In this document: piece by piece, positions 48,866 through 57,368 of the stretch
Layout of the letters: each line of letters begins with the position of its first letter
Numbering within the stretch: the first letter of the stretch is position 1
NCBI RefSeq assembly: GCF_024600715.1
Contig: NZ_CP102332.1
Coordinates: forward strand, 1,054,001-1,118,000
Reading direction: 5' to 3'
DNA from: Streptomyces changanensis
Lineage (GTDB): Bacteria > Actinomycetota > Actinomycetes > Streptomycetales > Streptomycetaceae
Length of the DNA: 64,000 nucleotides
Translations under genes and position numbers: made by a program
Notes under the pieces: model-generated
Told to the model about the DNA's origin: nothing
Database searches by the model: none
The model's input: only the letters and a program-made list of their open reading frames with translations

Positions 48866-50403
48866 CGCTCCCCCTTCGCCGCGGGGCCTTCGGTCGCCCG
48901 GGTGACCGCGGAGCGCAGTTGCTGCTCCACGCGGTCGGCGATGCCGCGCGACTCGTGGCCGAGTCCGGCCTGCGCGGCGGTGGTCGACTGGCCCTTGGCC
49001 ATGGCCTGGTGGGCGGGTTGGGGCTGGGTCACGGCGCGGCCGTCGGCGAAGCCGGAGACGGCGAAGACGACCGCCGGGACCTCGGTGAGGACGCTGATGT
49101 GCCAGCTGGCGCGCTGGGCGTTGCCGAAGCCCGCGGCGACGGTGCCGGGGGCGGCGAGGGCGGGCGGTATCAGCTCGGGGTTCCGGTCGAGGCCGCCGGT
49201 GGTGAAGCTGTCGTGCAGGGCGGTCATGCCCGCGGCGTCGGTCCGCATGAAGGCCAGGCCGACGGTGGTGACGTGGGTCGAGGTGGCGTCCGTGTACGTG
49301 GCGCGCAGGACCCGCAGGCAGCCGGCCGGGCGCAGGGCGGCGGCGAGCCGCGGCTGGAGCACGGTGGCGCAGGGCGCGTCGGGGGCGACGGCCACGCGGG
49401 TCCAGGTGCGGTCGGCGCCGCCGGGCCCCGCGCCGGCGCCCCTGAGGCTGCGCGGGAAGAGCGTGTCGACCGGGGTGCTGTGCCAGAGGGTGGCGGTCTC
49501 GGTGTAGGCGGTGCGCTCGGTGGTGGTGCCGGGGTCGCGCAGGACCCAGGCGCCGGCCCCGGCGCCGCCGACCAGCCCGAGCCCGAGCACCAGGCAGGCG
49601 ACGGCCACGGCGGTCCGCGCCGGGCGCGGGGCGGGGACGGGGCGCAGCCGCGTGGTGGTCTCGTCGGGCGTCTCGGGCGGCGGCCAGTGCGGCGGCGTGG
49701 AGTGGTGCGCCGGCGCGGTGGGGGACGCCGTCCCGGAGTGGGACGCCGGCGCCGTGCGGGGCGGCGCGGCGTGTGCCCGTGCGGTGTGCGGCGGTCGCGC
49801 GGGGTGCGGTGGTCGCGCGGGGTGCGGCGGCGCGGACTCCGGGTACGGCCGCGGGGCGGTGGCGGGCGGGGCCGGGGCCGCGGGTGCGGTCGGCGTCCGG
49901 CCGGGGGCGGGCTGCCGGGGGACGCCGGGCGGGGTCGTCACGGCGCCGGCGCCGGTGTCGGTACCGGTGTGGGTGCCCGTTCGCGCGTCCGTGGCCGGTC
50001 CGGGGGCCCGGACGGGGCGCGGGGTCGTGGTGCGCGGGTCCGGCCCGGCGCCCGGCGCGTCCGCGGACGCCGCGGGGGCCGCCGGCCGACGGGTGGGGGC
50101 GGCGGGCTGCCGGGGCACGTCCGGCGGCAAGGGCCCGCCGAAGGGCCCCGCCGGCGTACCGGACGAGCCCGCCGGCGTGCCGGAGGGCTCCGTCGGCGTA
50201 CCGGCCGGAGGTGCCGGGTGGGTTCCCGGGCGGGGGGCGGGGGTGCCGGCGCGCGGGTCGCGCGCGGCGGGGGGCCGCGGGGAGGAGGAGGGGGGTACGG
50301 GGCGGAGGCGGGTGGTGGTCTCCGTGTCCGTCCCGGTATCCGTGGCGGGGCGGCGCGGGGCCGGTGTGCCGGGCGGCTCCGGGCGCCGTGCCTCGGTGCT
50401 CAT
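48862..50403 (-). CDS. Pro-rich single-pass membrane protein with repeated ETTTRLRPVP motif
   Basis: This is a 513-residue protein of no recognised family. Residues 1-262 are cytosolic, Pro/Ala/Thr-rich and disordered, with the same decapeptide ETTTRLRPVP at 28-37 and 248-257. One membrane helix follows (about 264-287). The extracytoplasmic domain (288-513) has two Cys (PCATVLQ and AGCLRV). It overlaps the mycosin start as ATGA, so both are coupled. The Thr cluster resembles Thr-kinase/FHA target sites (inference). A type VII-linked scaffold or sensor is possible. Confidence 0.78.
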   Translation of the reverse strand: MSTEARRPEPPGTPAPRRPATDTGTDTETTTRLRPVPPSSSPRPPAARDPRAGTPAPRPGTHPAPPAGTPTEPSGTPAGSSGTPAGPFGGPLPPDVPRQPAAPTRRPAAPAASADAPGAGPDPRTTTPRPVRAPGPATDARTGTHTGTDTGAGAVTTPPGVPRQPAPGRTPTAPAAPAPPATAPRPYPESAPPHPARPPHPARPPHTARAHAAPPRTAPASHSGTASPTAPAHHSTPPHWPPPETPDETTTRLRPVPAPRPARTAVAVACLVLGLGLVGGAGAGAWVLRDPGTTTERTAYTETATLWHSTPVDTLFPRSLRGAGAGPGGADRTWTRVAVAPDAPCATVLQPRLAAALRPAGCLRVLRATYTDATSTHVTTVGLAFMRTDAAGMTALHDSFTTGGLDRNPELIPPALAAPGTVAAGFGNAQRASWHISVLTEVPAVVFAVSGFADGRAVTQPQPAHQAMAKGQSTTAAQAGLGHESRGIADRVEQQLRSAVTRATEGPAAKGER

Positions 50404-50598
50404 CCGCCCCCCTCGTCGTCGTACCCGGACGCCTCCGGGCAGGCCCGTTCGTCGGCGTGCAGGCGTCAGCGTGCAGGCGTCACTCTAAGGGCTGGCCGGA
50501 CGGTGGCGGGAACGAGGCCGCAGGTCGGGGCGGATCTGACCGGAACGTCCCCTCGATCACCCCTACCCCCCGGTAGCCCCGTCTGGCACCCTCGGGCC

Positions 50599-51801
50599 AT
50601 GACTCCCCGTGCCGCCGACCGCGCCCGGTACGACCGGGCCACCGCCCATCTCGACGCCCCGCTCGCCGTGGTCGACCTCGACGCCTTCGACGCCAACGCC
50701 GACGGCCTCGTGGCGCGTGCCGCCGGCAAGCCGGTGCGCGTCGCGAGCAAGTCGCTGCGCTGCCGGGCGCTCCTCGAACGGGTGCTGGCGCGGCCGGGGT
50801 TCGCGGGGGTGATGGCGTTCACCCTGGAGGAGTCGCTGTGGCTGGCGCGGTCCGGGTTCCGCGACGTGCTGCTGGCCTACCCGTCGGTGGACCGCGCCGG
50901 CTTCGCGGAGCTGGCCCGGGACGCCGAACTGGCCGCCGCGGTCACCGTGATGGTGGACGACCCGGCGCAGCTGGACCTCGTCGACGCCGCGCGCGGGGAC
51001 GGGCGGGAGGAGGTGCGGGTCTGTCTGGAGCTGGACACATCGCTGCGCCTGCTCGGCGGGCGGGTGCGGATCGGCGCGTTGCGGTCGCCGCTGCGCGAGC
51101 CCGCCCAACTCGCGGAGCTGGCGCGCTCGGTGGCCCGGCGGCCGGGGTTCCGGCTCGTGGGGCTGATGGCGTACGAGGGGCACGTGGCCGGGGTCGGTGA
51201 CGCGGTCGCCGGGCGGCCGCTGCGGTCGCGGGCGGTGCGGCTGATGCAGTCGGTGGCGCGGCGGGAGCTGGCCACGCGCCGGGCGGCCGTGGTGGCGGCC
51301 GTGCGGGGGGTGGCCCCGGAGCTGGAGTTCGTGAACGGCGGCGGCACGGGCAGCGTGCAGTACACGGTCGCGGAGGACGCGGTCACGGAGGTCGCCGCCG
51401 GCTCCGGGCTGTACGTGCCGCGGCTGTTCGACGACTTCTCGTCCTTCGCCGGCCGGCCCGCCGCGCTCTTCGCGCAGCCGGTGGTGCGCCGGCCGGGCGT
51501 GGGCGTCGTGACGGTGCTGGGCGGCGGCTACCCCGCGTCGGGCGCCCCGGGCCGCGACCGGCTGCCGGTGCCGTACCTGCCGGAGGGGTTGCGCTACGAC
51601 GCGCGGGAGGGGCCCGGCGAGGTGCAGACACCGCTGGTCGGACCGCCCGCCGACGACCTGCTGATCGGCGACAAGGTGTGGTTCCGGCACGCGAAGGCGG
51701 GCGAGTTGTGCGAGCGGTTCGACCGGCTCCACCTGGTCGAGGGTGACCGGGTGACGGCGGTCGTGCCGACGTACCGCGGCGAGGGACGGACGTTCCTCTA
51801 G
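50599..51801 (+). CDS. fold-III PLP enzyme (D-threonine aldolase/alanine racemase N-domain type)
   Basis: This is a 400-residue protein. The barrel opens with PLAVVDLDAFDANADGL and has Lys51 in VRVASKSLRCRAL as the likely PLP lysine. Later motifs are LMAYEGHVAG, EFVNGGGTGS and a C-terminal domain with GDKVWFRHAKAGELCERF. Relatives are D-threonine aldolases, D-serine dehydratases or amino-acid deaminases; the reaction here is not certain. CACCCT ends 6 nt before the ATG, with no ribosome site. Confidence 0.85.
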   Translation: MTPRAADRARYDRATAHLDAPLAVVDLDAFDANADGLVARAAGKPVRVASKSLRCRALLERVLARPGFAGVMAFTLEESLWLARSGFRDVLLAYPSVDRAGFAELARDAELAAAVTVMVDDPAQLDLVDAARGDGREEVRVCLELDTSLRLLGGRVRIGALRSPLREPAQLAELARSVARRPGFRLVGLMAYEGHVAGVGDAVAGRPLRSRAVRLMQSVARRELATRRAAVVAAVRGVAPELEFVNGGGTGSVQYTVAEDAVTEVAAGSGLYVPRLFDDFSSFAGRPAALFAQPVVRRPGVGVVTVLGGGYPASGAPGRDRLPVPYLPEGLRYDAREGPGEVQTPLVGPPADDLLIGDKVWFRHAKAGELCERFDRLHLVEGDRVTAVVPTYRGEGRTFL

Positions 51802-51912
51802 CCCCGCGAGCGCCCGCTCCCCCGGCGCCCTTTCCCCCGGTCTCCGCCTCCCGCGCCGCGCGTGCCGCTGCCGTACGTCCCGCGTCCTGCGCCGTACGTC
51901 CCGCGGCACCGT

Positions 51913-52848
51913 CTAGCGCGTGCCGCCCGGCGCGAGGCTGCTGCCCACGCCGCCGCCCGTGGCGCTGCCGATGGGGCGGATTCCCCGCGCGATGCGGTCC
52001 ATCAGGGCGAGCGGCGGCCCGTCCGGCCCGGCGTCGAAGGCGAACCGCACGGTGACGGGCTGCTCGACGCCGTTGGGCGACGGGAAGACCAGCGACTGGA
52101 CGTAGCCGCCGGGGCCCTTGCCGGTGGTGACCCGCCAGCGGACGAGGTAGCCCGTGCGCCCGGCGACGACGGCCTGGCGCGCGGCGACCACGGTGTGGCC
52201 GGTGACGCCGCCGTAGTGCTGGTTGCCGAGCCCGTCTTCGCCGTACATCTGCTCGGCGGCGTCCACGACGTCCTGCTCGGCCATGGCCCGGTGGGTCGTC
52301 GCGGTGGAGGTCAGCGTGCGGGAGAGGACCCGGCCGGGCTTGCACAGGCGCGTGGAGTTCGGGCACTGCGCGTCGCCGATCGTGACCATCGTCGGCGCCT
52401 GGTCGATGCCGATCTCCGCCTTCGACCAGCCCTGCGGGATGGGGAGGTCGATGCCGTTGAGCTGGTCGAGGAGGATCGTGGCGTCCTCCTCGGTGGCGGA
52501 CGGGGTGACCGGCGTGGACGGGGTGGGCGGCGCCGCGCCCGGGGAGCCGGTCGCCGCGGCGGGCCCGGAGGTGGCGGCGGCCGGCGGTCGCGCGCCGGGC
52601 GTCCCGTCGTCGCCCGGTCGCAGGACGACCACGGCGGTGACCGCGACAGCGGCGACCACGGCCGCCGCCAGCGCGATCCGCGCCCCGCGCCCGCCGGACA
52701 CCCGCCGCGCGGGGACGGCGGCCACCGCCGGGGGCGCGCCCCCGCCCGCGGGGCGGGTGTGCGCGCTCCACGCGGTCCCGTCCCACCAGCGCTCCACGGC
52801 GGGGACGGACGGATCCGGGTACCAGCCCGGCGGTGTCGTCATGCTCAT
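51913..52848 (-). CDS. DUF2510 single-pass membrane protein
   Basis: This is a 311-residue protein. The N-terminal DUF2510 motif is PPGWYPDPSVPAVERWWDGTAW. One membrane helix follows at about 55-77, then a Pro/Ala linker and an extracytoplasmic domain with a Cys pair (AQCPNSTRLCKPG). The function is unknown. The -10 TACCCT (52860-52855) ends 6 nt before the ATG, so a leaderless mRNA is likely, although the SDR gene ends only 20 nt upstream. Confidence 0.82.
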   Translation of the reverse strand: MSMTTPPGWYPDPSVPAVERWWDGTAWSAHTRPAGGGAPPAVAAVPARRVSGGRGARIALAAAVVAAVAVTAVVVLRPGDDGTPGARPPAAATSGPAAATGSPGAAPPTPSTPVTPSATEEDATILLDQLNGIDLPIPQGWSKAEIGIDQAPTMVTIGDAQCPNSTRLCKPGRVLSRTLTSTATTHRAMAEQDVVDAAEQMYGEDGLGNQHYGGVTGHTVVAARQAVVAGRTGYLVRWRVTTGKGPGGYVQSLVFPSPNGVEQPVTVRFAFDAGPDGPPLALMDRIARGIRPIGSATGGGVGSSLAPGGTR

Positions 52849-52868
52849 GCGGTCAGGGTAGTCAGCGC

Positions 52869-53660
52869 TCAGAGCGGGGTGACGTACGCTCCCGCGATCC
52901 CGCCGTCGACCAGGAAGTCGGTGGCGTTGACGAACGACGCGTCGTCGCTGGCGAGGAAGGCGACCGCGGCGGCGATCTCCTCGGCCTCGGCGAACCGGCC
53001 GACCGGCACGTGCACGAGGCGGCGCGCGGCCCGCTCGGGGTCCTTGGCGAACAGCTCGCGCAGCAGCGGCGTGTTGACGGGGCCGGGGCACAGGGCGTTG
53101 ACGCGGATGCCCTCGCGGGCGAACTGCACGCCCAGCTCCCGGGACATGGCGAGGACGCCGCCCTTGGAGGCGGTGTACGAGATCTGCGAGGTCGCGGCGC
53201 CCATGCGGGCCACGAAGGAGGCCGTGTTGATGATGGAGCCCCGGCGCTGGCGGCGCATGTAGGGGATGGCGGCCTTGCAGCACAGGTAGACGGAGGTGAG
53301 GTTGACCTCCTGGACGCGCTTCCACGCCTCCAGGCCGGTCTCCAGGATCGAGTCGTCGTCGGGCGGCGAGATGCCGGCGTTGTTGAAGGCGACGTCGACG
53401 CTGCCGTAGGTGTCGTCCGCGGCCCGGAAGAGCGCCTCGACCTGCTCGGGGTCGGTGACGTCCACGCGGACGAAGAGGCCGCCGACCCCGTCCGCCGCGG
53501 CCTTTCCCGCCGTCTCGTCGATGTCGCCGCACACCACGTGCGCGCCCTCGGACGCGAGGCGGCGGGCGGTGGCGAGGCCGATGCCACTGCCGGCGCCGGT
53601 GACGACGGCGGTACGGCCGACGAGGCGGCGGCAGACGGCGGTGTCCGTGCTCTCGGTCAT
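52869..53660 (-). CDS. SDR-family oxidoreductase
   Basis: This is a 263-residue short-chain dehydrogenase: TGAGSGIGLATA (21-32) for NAD, NNAGIS, and the catalytic Ser/Tyr/Lys in NTAS and YTASKGG. GGAAGG lies 8 nt before the ATG; it follows the aldehyde dehydrogenase by 4 nt. Context suggests it oxidises or reduces an intermediate of amine degradation, for example a 3-oxo or hydroxy compound. The substrate is unproven. Confidence 0.88.
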   Translation of the reverse strand: MTESTDTAVCRRLVGRTAVVTGAGSGIGLATARRLASEGAHVVCGDIDETAGKAAADGVGGLFVRVDVTDPEQVEALFRAADDTYGSVDVAFNNAGISPPDDDSILETGLEAWKRVQEVNLTSVYLCCKAAIPYMRRQRRGSIINTASFVARMGAATSQISYTASKGGVLAMSRELGVQFAREGIRVNALCPGPVNTPLLRELFAKDPERAARRLVHVPVGRFAEAEEIAAAVAFLASDDASFVNATDFLVDGGIAGAYVTPL

Positions 53661-53664
53661 GGGG

Positions 53665-55083
53665 TCAGCCTTCCGTGCTGATGAAGACGTTCTTGGTCTC
53701 GGTGAAGGAGGTGAGGGCGTCGGGTCCCAGTTCGCGGCCGATGCCGGACTGCTTGAAGCCGCCGAAGGGAGTCCAGTAGCGGACGCTGGAGTGGGAGTTG
53801 ACGGAGAGGTTGCCGGCCTGGACCGCGCGGGAGACGCGCAGGGCCCGGCCGACGTCACGGGTCCACAGGGAGCCGGAGAGGCCGTGGTCGGTGGCGTTGG
53901 CGAGGCGTACTGCGTCGGCCTCGTCGTCGAAGGGCAGGACGACGGCGACAGGGCCGAAGACCTCCTCCGTGGCGACCGGCGCGTCGGGGTCGACGCCGGT
54001 CAGGACCGTCGGCGGGTACCAGAAGCCGGGGCCGCGGGGCGCGCTGCCGCGGAGCGCGTCGGCGCCGTCGGGGACGTAGGAGCGCACGCGGTCGAGCTGG
54101 GCGCGGGAGATGAGGGGGCCCATCTGGGTGCGCTCGTCGGCCGGGTCGCCCACGACGATGTCCTCGACGGCGGGGGCGAGGAGTTCCAGGAAGCGGTCGT
54201 GGACGGTGCGCTGGACGAGGATGCGGGTGCGGGCGCAGCAGTCCTGGCCGGCGTTGTCGAGGAAGGACATGGGCGCGGCGAGGGCGGCGGCCTCAAGGTC
54301 GGCGTCGGCGAAGACGACGTTGGGGCTCTTGCCGCCCAGTTCGAGGGTGACGCGCGTGAGGCGGTCGGCGCAGGCGGCCATGACGCCCTTGCCGACGCGG
54401 GCCGACCCGGTGAAGACGATCTTGGCCACGCCGGGGTGTCCGACGAGGGCGGCGCCCGCCACGGGGCCCTCGCCGGGGAGCACCTGCAGGAGGTGCTCGG
54501 GCAGACCGGCCTCCAGGGCGAGTTCGGCCAGGCGCAGGGCGGTGAGCGGGGTGGTCTCGGCGGGCTTGAGGAGGACGGCGTTGCCGGCGGCGAGGGCCGG
54601 GGCCGCGCCCCAGGCGGCGATCGGCATCGGGAAGTTCCAGGGCACGATGACGCCGACCACGCCGAGCGGTTCGAGGAAGGTGACGTCGACGCCGCCCGCC
54701 ACCGGGATCTGGCGGCCGGTCAGGCGCTCGACGCCGCCGGCGGCGTAGTCGAGGAGGTCGCGGACGTTGCCGGCCTCCCAGCGGGCGTTGCCGAGGGTGT
54801 GGCCCGCCTCGCGGACCTCCAGCAGGGCCAGCTCCTCGACGTGGTCGTCGACGACGGCGGCGAAGCGGCGCAGCAGCCGGGCGCGGTCGCCGGGGGCGGC
54901 GGCGGCCCAGGCGCGCTGGGCGCGCGCGGCGCGGGTGACGGCGGCGTCGACGCCCGCGGCGCTGGTGGCCGTGACGGTGGCGACGTGCTCCTCGGTGGCG
55001 GGGTTCAGGACGCGCAGCTCGGTGACGGGGTCGGGGGCGGAGCGCTCGGTGGCGGGGTCCGGGGCGGGGCGGGCGGTGGTCAA
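53665..55083 (-). CDS. aldehyde dehydrogenase (gamma-glutamyl-aminoaldehyde type)
   Basis: This is a 472-residue NAD-dependent enzyme: VVGVIVPWNFP, VFTGSARVGKG, Glu in LELGGKSP (about 248) and Cys in NAGQDCCARTR (about 281). Placed after the gamma-glutamylation enzyme, it likely oxidises the aldehyde made from the gamma-glutamylated amine, like PuuC. The start is TTG at 55083 with GAGG 5 nt upstream, 7 nt after the glnA4 stop. Confidence 0.9.
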   Translation of the reverse strand: MTTARPAPDPATERSAPDPVTELRVLNPATEEHVATVTATSAAGVDAAVTRAARAQRAWAAAAPGDRARLLRRFAAVVDDHVEELALLEVREAGHTLGNARWEAGNVRDLLDYAAGGVERLTGRQIPVAGGVDVTFLEPLGVVGVIVPWNFPMPIAAWGAAPALAAGNAVLLKPAETTPLTALRLAELALEAGLPEHLLQVLPGEGPVAGAALVGHPGVAKIVFTGSARVGKGVMAACADRLTRVTLELGGKSPNVVFADADLEAAALAAPMSFLDNAGQDCCARTRILVQRTVHDRFLELLAPAVEDIVVGDPADERTQMGPLISRAQLDRVRSYVPDGADALRGSAPRGPGFWYPPTVLTGVDPDAPVATEEVFGPVAVVLPFDDEADAVRLANATDHGLSGSLWTRDVGRALRVSRAVQAGNLSVNSHSSVRYWTPFGGFKQSGIGRELGPDALTSFTETKNVFISTEG

Positions 55084-55090
55084 CGCGGCC

Positions 55091-56467
55091 TCACAGGCGT
55101 TCGAAGGAGCGGCGCAGCTCCCAGTCGGTCACGGCGGCGTCGTAGGCGGCCAGTTCGACGCGGGCCATGTTGAGGTAGTGGGCGACGACGTCCTCCCCGA
55201 AGGCGGCCCGGGCCAGGTCGCTGCCCTCCCACAGCTCGGCGGCCTCGCGCAGGGTCGTGGGGACGTGGTCGTGGTCGCCGGCGTAGGCGTTGCCGGTGCA
55301 CGGATCGGGGAGTTCGAGCCGCTGCTCGATGCCGTGGATGCCGGCGGCGACGAGCGCGGCCACGGCGAGGTAGGGGTTGACGTCGCCGCCGGGGAGGCGG
55401 TTCTCGAAGCGGAGGGAGGGGCCGTGCCCGACGACGCGCAGGGCGCAGGTGCGGTTGTCATGGCCCCAGGCGACGGCGGTGGGGGCGAAGGAGCCGGGCT
55501 GGAACCGCTTGTAGGAGTTGATGTTGGGGGCGTGGAGGAGGCAGAACTCACGGAGCGCGGCGAGTTGCCCGGCCAGGAAGTGGCGCATCACGGGTGACAG
55601 GGAGTCGGGGCTGCCCGGTGGGCCGTCGCCGGCGAAGGGGTTGCGGCCGTCGGCGTCCTGGAGGGAGAGGTGGATGTGGCAGGAGTTGCCCTCGCGGTCG
55701 TTGTACTTCGCCATGAAGGTGAGGGAGACGCCCTCCTGGGCCGCGATCTCCTTGGCGCCGGTCTTGTAGACGGCGTGGTGGTCGCAGGTGGTGAGCGCCT
55801 CGTCGTAGCGGAAGGCGATCTCGTGCTGTCCGGGGTTGCACTCCCCCTTGGCGGACTCGACGGTCATGCCGGCCCCGGCCATCTCGGTGCGGACGCGGCG
55901 CAGGAGGGGTTCGACGCGGCCGGTGCCCAGGATCGAGTAGTCGACGTTGTACTGGTTGACCGGGGTGAGGCCGCGGTAGCCGGCGTCCCAGGCCTGCTCG
56001 TAGGTGTCCTTGAAGACGATGAACTCCAGCTCCGTGCCGACGTGGGCGGTGTAGCCGAGGGCGGCGAGCCGCTCCAGCTGGCGGCGGAGGATCCCGCGGG
56101 GCGCGACGCCGACCGGGGAGCCGTCGCGCAGGGCGAGGTCGGCGAGGAGCAGCGCGGTGCCGGGGTGCCAGGGGACGCGGCGGAGGGTGGCCGGGTCGGG
56201 GCGCAGGGCGAAGTCCCCGTACCCGGTGGACCAGGAGGAGGCGGCGTAGCCGTCGACGGTGTTCATCTCGGGGTCGACGGCCAGCAGGTAGTCGCAGCCC
56301 TCGGCGCCGTGCTCCAGCACCTCGTCGAGGAAGAAGGGGGCGGCGAACCGCTTGCCCTGGAGCCGGCCCTGCATGTCGGGGAAGGCCAGGACGACGGTGT
56401 CGATCTCGCCGTCCGCGACGAGCGCGCGGAGGTCGTCGACGGAGAGCGGGGGTGTGCGGTCTGCCAC
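55091..56467 (-). CDS. glnA4: glutamine-synthetase-like gamma-glutamylethanolamide synthetase
   Basis: This is a 458-residue GS-fold enzyme: VGTELEFIVFKDTYEQAWD (metal site), SAKGECNPGQHEIAFRYDEA, GNSCHIHLSL and SLRFENRLPGGDVNPYLA (ATP and glutamate site). It is not a true glutamine synthetase: the adenylylation-site region is absent and neighbours are catabolic. From memory, the S. coelicolor gene in this setting (SCO1613, GlnA4) makes gamma-glutamylethanolamide. The GTG start at 56467 has AAGGAGG 9 nt upstream. It heads the operon glnA4-aldehyde dehydrogenase-SDR. Confidence 0.88.
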   Translation of the reverse strand: MADRTPPLSVDDLRALVADGEIDTVVLAFPDMQGRLQGKRFAAPFFLDEVLEHGAEGCDYLLAVDPEMNTVDGYAASSWSTGYGDFALRPDPATLRRVPWHPGTALLLADLALRDGSPVGVAPRGILRRQLERLAALGYTAHVGTELEFIVFKDTYEQAWDAGYRGLTPVNQYNVDYSILGTGRVEPLLRRVRTEMAGAGMTVESAKGECNPGQHEIAFRYDEALTTCDHHAVYKTGAKEIAAQEGVSLTFMAKYNDREGNSCHIHLSLQDADGRNPFAGDGPPGSPDSLSPVMRHFLAGQLAALREFCLLHAPNINSYKRFQPGSFAPTAVAWGHDNRTCALRVVGHGPSLRFENRLPGGDVNPYLAVAALVAAGIHGIEQRLELPDPCTGNAYAGDHDHVPTTLREAAELWEGSDLARAAFGEDVVAHYLNMARVELAAYDAAVTDWELRRSFERL

Positions 56468-56501
56468 GGGGTGGGTCCTCCTTGGGTCAGCCGGGAGCCA
56501 T

Positions 56502-56521
56502 AAGGTATTGCCGTGGACCTT
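56502..56521. promoter_or_regulatory. candidate GntR operator between glnA4 and gntR
   Basis: AAGGT (56502-56506) and ACCTT (56517-56521) form an inverted repeat; AAGGTAT recurs exactly before the permease gene at 57316-57322. It sits in the 76-bp divergent region and overlaps TANNNT-like -10 hexamers on both strands. Confidence 0.5.
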
Positions 56522-56543
56522 TGGTTGGGAAGGGGGCGGACAC

Positions 56544-57269
56544 ATGGCGACGGAGCAGGCGCCCGATCGGCTCACGCCGGTGCTGAGGCCGGTGCGCGCG
56601 GGCAGCGGGTTCGAGGAGGCACTGGAGCAGCTCCTCCAGGTGGTGCGGCTCGGCCTGGTGCCCGCCGGGGAGCGGCTGCCCGCCGAGCGGGAGCTCGCGG
56701 AGCGGATGGGGATCAGCCGCGTCACCCTGCGCGAGGCGCTGCGGGTGCTCCAGGAGCAGGGCCTGGTGGAGAGCCGGCGGGGCCGGTACGGCGGCACGTT
56801 CGTCCTGCGCCGGGAGGTCCGGCCGGGCGGGGAGGAGCTGCGGCGGCGCACGGCGGCGGTCGACCTCGCGGACGTCCTGCTCTTCCGTGAGGTGCTGGAG
56901 ACCGGGGCGGCGGGGCTGTGCGCCGCGCGCGGACTGGCCGGCGCGGACGCCACCCGGCTGCGCGCGGCGCTGCGGGCCACGCACGACGCGCCGCTGGAGG
57001 AGTACCGCCGCCGGGACACGCTGCTGCACCTGACGCTCGCCGGGCTGTCCGGCTCGCCGACGCTGGCGGAGCGGTACGCGGCCGTCCGGGCCACGGTCAA
57101 CGACCTGCTCGACTGCATACCGCTGCTCGTGCGGAACCTGGAGCACGCCCAGCACCAGCACGACGCGCTGGTGGAGGCGGTCCTGGAGGGCGACGCCGAG
57201 GGGGCGCGGGAGGTCGCCCGGGAGCACTGCGCGGGGACGGCGGCGCTGCTGCGCGGCTTCCTGGCGTGA
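56544..57269 (+). CDS. GntR/FadR-family regulator
   Basis: This is a 241-residue protein with a winged helix (GERLPAERELAERMGISRVTLREALRVLQ, about 42-70) and a C-terminal FCD domain (DVLLFREVLETGAAGLCA, then a His/Asp set RRRDTLLHLTLA and HDALVEAV for metal or ligand). It is divergent from glnA4 and upstream of the permease, so it probably represses both until the amine or its glutamylated form is present. Confidence 0.9.
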   Translation: MATEQAPDRLTPVLRPVRAGSGFEEALEQLLQVVRLGLVPAGERLPAERELAERMGISRVTLREALRVLQEQGLVESRRGRYGGTFVLRREVRPGGEELRRRTAAVDLADVLLFREVLETGAAGLCAARGLAGADATRLRAALRATHDAPLEEYRRRDTLLHLTLAGLSGSPTLAERYAAVRATVNDLLDCIPLLVRNLEHAQHQHDALVEAVLEGDAEGAREVAREHCAGTAALLRGFLA

Positions 57270-57315
57270 CGCCGCAGTCCCGCCGGGGGGCTTGCGCCGA
57301 TCCCCGACCACCGCA

Positions 57316-57335
57316 AAGGTATGGGGCCATCCCAT
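57316..57335. promoter_or_regulatory. candidate GntR operator before the permease
   Basis: AAGGTAT (57316-57322) merges with an ATGGG and CCCAT inverted repeat (57321-57325 and 57331-57335), about 35 bp upstream of the permease start. Confidence 0.45.
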
Positions 57336-57368
57336 TGGGCTGGACCGAGGCGGGGAGCTGACGCTGCC

